The notes under the pieces are model-generated. The model made no database searches and was not told the DNA's origin. It saw nothing but the letters and a program-made list of their open reading frames with translations. Positions 8,929 through 11,187 of a DNA stretch of 11,187 nucleotides are shown here, piece after piece. A program made the translations under genes and the position numbers. Origin of the DNA: Alphaproteobacteria bacterium (lineage in GTDB: Bacteria > Pseudomonadota > Alphaproteobacteria > CAAHEQ01 > UBA3637); assembly GCA_900772625.1 (NCBI GenBank), contig CAAHEQ010000003.1, positions 1-11,187 on the forward strand. Reading direction: 5' to 3'. The first letter of the stretch is position 1, and each line of letters begins with the position of its first letter.

Positions 8929-11187
8929 ATGAAAAATTCAGGTTGTTCAAAAAAAAGAAGTTTTGGCCGCACGATGGAAGAAATGCTGGGCGTGCTGGTG
9001 ATTATGGCTGCGTTGTCGTTGATTGCGGTGGGCTCTATTCGCGTTTGGTTCGAGCAAAACGAAGCCAACAAGGTGACTAAAGAAGTCGTGGCTCAGGCCG
9101 AAGATATTATGACGCGCCGTGTCAAAATGGATAAAACAGATGCCAAAAAAGTCGTTTATGCGTATGCAGACAGCCTGACAGAAAAATATGCCTATACACG
9201 CCGTTTGAACGATGACAATGATAAAATCGTGATTACTGCGAATAACATTCGAAAAGGCGTGTGTGAAAAAATGCTGACGCAAGACAAAGGAATGTTTGAG
9301 GACGTGTTTTTGGTTGGCGCTAGCGAATGCGCCGAAGACGGAAATAGCATTTCATTCTTGCTGCCGATGATTGGTACGCCAACTTGCGGCGGATGCGAAA
9401 AGTTTGAAAATGGCCAATGCGTCAGTGCGGTGGGCGATTGTGAAGTATGCGAAAATGATACAATCAAGTCTAAGACAGATACGCAAGCCTGTTGCGAGCG
9501 CGCGGGCTTGGTTTGGCAAAACGGCTCTTGCGTTTCGTCTGTGCCTGTGACGTGCGATGCGTGCGAGGACAAAAAAGCTAGCGGAGAGTGCGTATACAAT
9601 CCGAATAAAAGCAAGAATTGTTGTGAAAAGACGGACGGATATGTTTGGGATGGGAGCACGTGTTGTCAATCGGCTACTCAATCCGCCGCTTGTTGTAGCG
9701 CCACTCAGGGCGATGATTACGAACTTTATAATGGTGCGTGTGTGCAAAAGTGCGCCGCTTGCCAAGTCAGAAACAGCTCGGGCGCTTGTGTGGCTGTGAC
9801 AAACACAAAAGCGTGTTGTGAAGCCGCGGGTCGTGCTTGGAGCGGTTCGATTTGTTGCGCGTCTGGTCAAGCCGTCAGCAACGGACAATGCTGTGCTGCG
9901 GGCTCAACTTATTACGCGGGGGCAGGGTGTTGTGCAAGCGAAAACGCTTCTGCCAGCTGCTGCTCCGCAATCAAAGGTTCGACTTACGAGTTTTGGTCGG
10001 GTAATCAATGTTTGAAAAAATGCGATACCTGCGAAAGCCGTAATAGCTCTGGCGTGTGCGAAACCGTGACGAATACACAATCATGTTGCACGGCGGCGGG
10101 TCGTTTGTGGAATGGTTCGGCGTGCTGTGAGTCTGGGCAGGTTGTTGTAGGCGGCGCGTGTCAAGGAAAAGCATCATGCGGATCTTGTCAAGATTATAAC
10201 AGCTCGACCAACACCTGTACTGACCACGTGAAAACAAGTGCTTGCTGCACGGCTGCAGGTCGCTTGTGGAGTGGTTCAAAATGTTGTACGGCGGGACAAG
10301 TGGTTGTGAATGGTGAGTGCCAAAACAAAGCCACATGTACTTCGTGCCAAGATTATAACAGCTCGACTAACACCTGTACAGATCACGTCAGAACAAGCAC
10401 ATGTTGTGCATCGCAAGGGCGTGCATGGAACGGAACTTCTTGTTGTTCGAGCGGCGAAGTTGCCTCAAACGGACAATGCTGTATTGCGGGATCGACTTAT
10501 TATGCGGGGGCAGGGTGTTGTGCAAGTGAAAACGCTTCTGCCAGCTGCTGCTCCGCAATCAAAGGTTCGACTTACGAGTTTTGGTCGGGTAATCAATGTT
10601 TGAAAAAATGCGGAAATTGTGAAACGCGTAACAGTTCTGGTTCTTGCGTGACGGTGACAAATACGCAAACATGCTGTACCGCTGCGGGTCGTTTGTGGAG
10701 CGGGTCAGCGTGCTGTGAGTCTGGGCAGGTTGTTGTAGGTGGCGCATGTCAAGGCAAAGCATCATGTAATTCTTGCCAAGATTATAGTTCGATTACAAAC
10801 ACTTGTTCTGCCCATGTCCGAACTGAGGCTTGCTGTACGGCTGCGGGTCGCTTGTGGAGTGGTTCAAAATGTTGTACGGCGGGACAAGTGGTTGTGAATG
10901 GTCAATGCCAGAACAAAGCCACTTGCACATCGTGTCAAGATTATAACAGCTCGACCAACACCTGTACCGACCACGTGAAAACGAACGCTTGTTGTACGGC
11001 GGCGGGTCGCTTGTGGAGTGGTTCAAAATGTTGTACGGCGGGACAAGTGGTCGTGAATGGCCAATGCCAGAACAAAGCTACATGTACATCGTGTCAAGAT
11101 TACAACAGCACAACAAACACCTGTACCGACCACGTGAAAACGAGCGCGTGCTGTACGGCAGCGGGTCGCTTGTGGAGTGGTTCAAAA
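8929..11187 (+). CDS. Prepilin-like N-terminus fused to a long cysteine-rich repeat array; 3' end outside window
   Basis: The frame is open without a stop for all 753 codons to the window edge. The ATG at 8929 follows AGGGG by 5 nt. The first 13 residues (MKNSGCSKKRSFG) look like a basic class III leader ending in Gly; then RTMEEMLGVLVIMAALSLIA gives the hydrophobic helix of type IV prepilins or pseudopilins with Glu at mature position 5. This predicts cleavage and methylation by a PilD-type peptidase and assembly in a pilus or type II secretion-like filament. Residues about 38-150 are a soluble pilin-like domain with two cysteines (Cys112 and Cys134 by my count). From Cys153 onward the protein is Cys-rich: degenerate modules of 43 and 65 residues, then 90, 53, 53, 90, 53, 53 and 53 residues, with another beginning at the edge. 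The standard module has CC-x11-CC-x10-C-x5-CxxC-x9-C-x8. I know no named family for the array. Extracellular, disulfide-bonded structure is inferred. Confidence 0.9.
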   Translation, partial: MKNSGCSKKRSFGRTMEEMLGVLVIMAALSLIAVGSIRVWFEQNEANKVTKEVVAQAEDIMTRRVKMDKTDAKKVVYAYADSLTEKYAYTRRLNDDNDKIVITANNIRKGVCEKMLTQDKGMFEDVFLVGASECAEDGNSISFLLPMIGTPTCGGCEKFENGQCVSAVGDCEVCENDTIKSKTDTQACCERAGLVWQNGSCVSSVPVTCDACEDKKASGECVYNPNKSKNCCEKTDGYVWDGSTCCQSATQSAACCSATQGDDYELYNGACVQKCAACQVRNSSGACVAVTNTKACCEAAGRAWSGSICCASGQAVSNGQCCAAGSTYYAGAGCCASENASASCCSAIKGSTYEFWSGNQCLKKCDTCESRNSSGVCETVTNTQSCCTAAGRLWNGSACCESGQVVVGGACQGKASCGSCQDYNSSTNTCTDHVKTSACCTAAGRLWSGSKCCTAGQVVVNGECQNKATCTSCQDYNSSTNTCTDHVRTSTCCASQGRAWNGTSCCSSGEVASNGQCCIAGSTYYAGAGCCASENASASCCSAIKGSTYEFWSGNQCLKKCGNCETRNSSGSCVTVTNTQTCCTAAGRLWSGSACCESGQVVVGGACQGKASCNSCQDYSSITNTCSAHVRTEACCTAAGRLWSGSKCCTAGQVVVNGQCQNKATCTSCQDYNSSTNTCTDHVKTNACCTAAGRLWSGSKCCTAGQVVVNGQCQNKATCTSCQDYNSTTNTCTDHVKTSACCTAAGRLWSGSK
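9490..9813 (+). repeat. Two degenerate cysteine-rich modules leading into the array
   Basis: A 129-bp unit (9490-9618, 43 residues, CCERAGLVWQNGSC...) and a 195-bp unit (9619-9813, 65 residues, CCEKTDGYVWDGSTCC...) keep the CC...W-x-G-x-x-C...CxxC...C pattern but differ in length and sequence from the regular units. They look like the oldest copies, next to the pilin-like domain. Confidence 0.75.
9814..11187 (+). repeat. Hierarchical tandem array: 159-bp units, 270-bp units and a 588-bp super-repeat
   Basis: Taking the leading Cys-Cys codons as the unit start, units begin at 9814 (270 bp), 10084 (159), 10243 (159), 10402 (270), 10672 (159), 10831 (159), 10990 (159) and 11149 (cut by the window). 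The order 270-159-159 occurs twice, making a 588-bp super-repeat (9814-10401 and 10402-10989). The 270-bp unit is the 159-bp unit with an extra insert carrying YYAGAGCCASENASASCC and a following STYEFWSGNQC segment. All periods are multiples of three. More units must lie beyond 11187. Confidence 0.95.

Noticed and set aside
9192..9888. Long minus-strand open frames (155 and 178 codons) opposite the Cys-rich gene
   Set aside because: They are mirror images of the biased, repetitive codons of the plus-strand gene, have no convincing ribosome site and no family features. The plus frame has a promoter, ribosome site, prepilin signature and third-position drift.
9557..10603. Short plus-strand open frames inside the Cys-rich array (9557-9799, 9818-10015, 10310-10603)
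   Set aside because: Out-of-frame shadows of the array; the true frame runs unbroken from 8929 to the window end.
9814..11187. CRISPR array
   Set aside because: The periods (159 and 270 bp) are too long, the whole unit is repeated with no unique spacers, and the frame is open throughout.

Overview
The window looks like chromosomal DNA of a moderate-GC (a little under 50% by eye) Gram-negative bacterium, most likely an uncultured alphaproteobacterium. This rests on recognising protein families, not on a search: a stand-alone small NrdD-like protein of the kind seen in Alphaproteobacteria, a ParC-type topoisomerase subunit with the degenerate GGRGFGEP box, an IF-3 gene not followed by rpmI-rplT, and a prepilin-like N-terminus (GRTMEEMLG) of a type I associate with host-associated alphaproteobacterial lineages. 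The lineage is an inference.

Layout. 1-553: 3' part of a short-chain dehydrogenase/reductase. 579-1306: a promoter, a 65-residue protein carrying the NrdD glycyl-radical-loop motif, then RNase HI (rnhA), probably one operon. 1348-2769 (minus): a DsbD/ScsB-like periplasmic plus membrane protein that seems to have lost its catalytic membrane cysteines and its thioredoxin domain; its near-consensus promoter abuts the ATG, suggesting a leaderless mRNA. 2883-3434: infC (IF-3), probably with a non-AUG start, behind a small UUCG hairpin. 3512-6148: a large secreted protein of unknown function with two repeat tracts and a long coiled coil. 6185-6218: an intrinsic terminator shared by convergent genes. 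6243-6452 (minus): a CspA-family cold-shock protein. 6623-8857: parC. 8929 to the window end: a very large, unfinished open frame with a type IV prepilin-like N-terminus followed by an array of cysteine-rich modules.

Most interesting parts. The last gene has no stop codon in the window. It joins a prepilin-type N-terminus to repeated 53-residue modules holding eight cysteines each, interrupted by longer 90-residue modules, all arranged in a 588-bp super-repeat. The 878-residue secreted protein (3512-6148) is also a repeat mosaic, and both genes have strong TTGACG-17-TAtnAT-type promoters. I suggest both are abundant envelope or extracellular structural proteins. A heavily disulfide-bonded pilin-like protein would need oxidative folding in the periplasm, so the degenerate DsbD/ScsB-like protein in the same window is worth considering as a partner, though only proximity supports that.

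The other genes (rnhA, infC, csp, parC) are ordinary housekeeping genes. No tRNA, rRNA, CRISPR array, insertion sequence or phage gene was seen. There is no gene-free stretch longer than about 170 bases.
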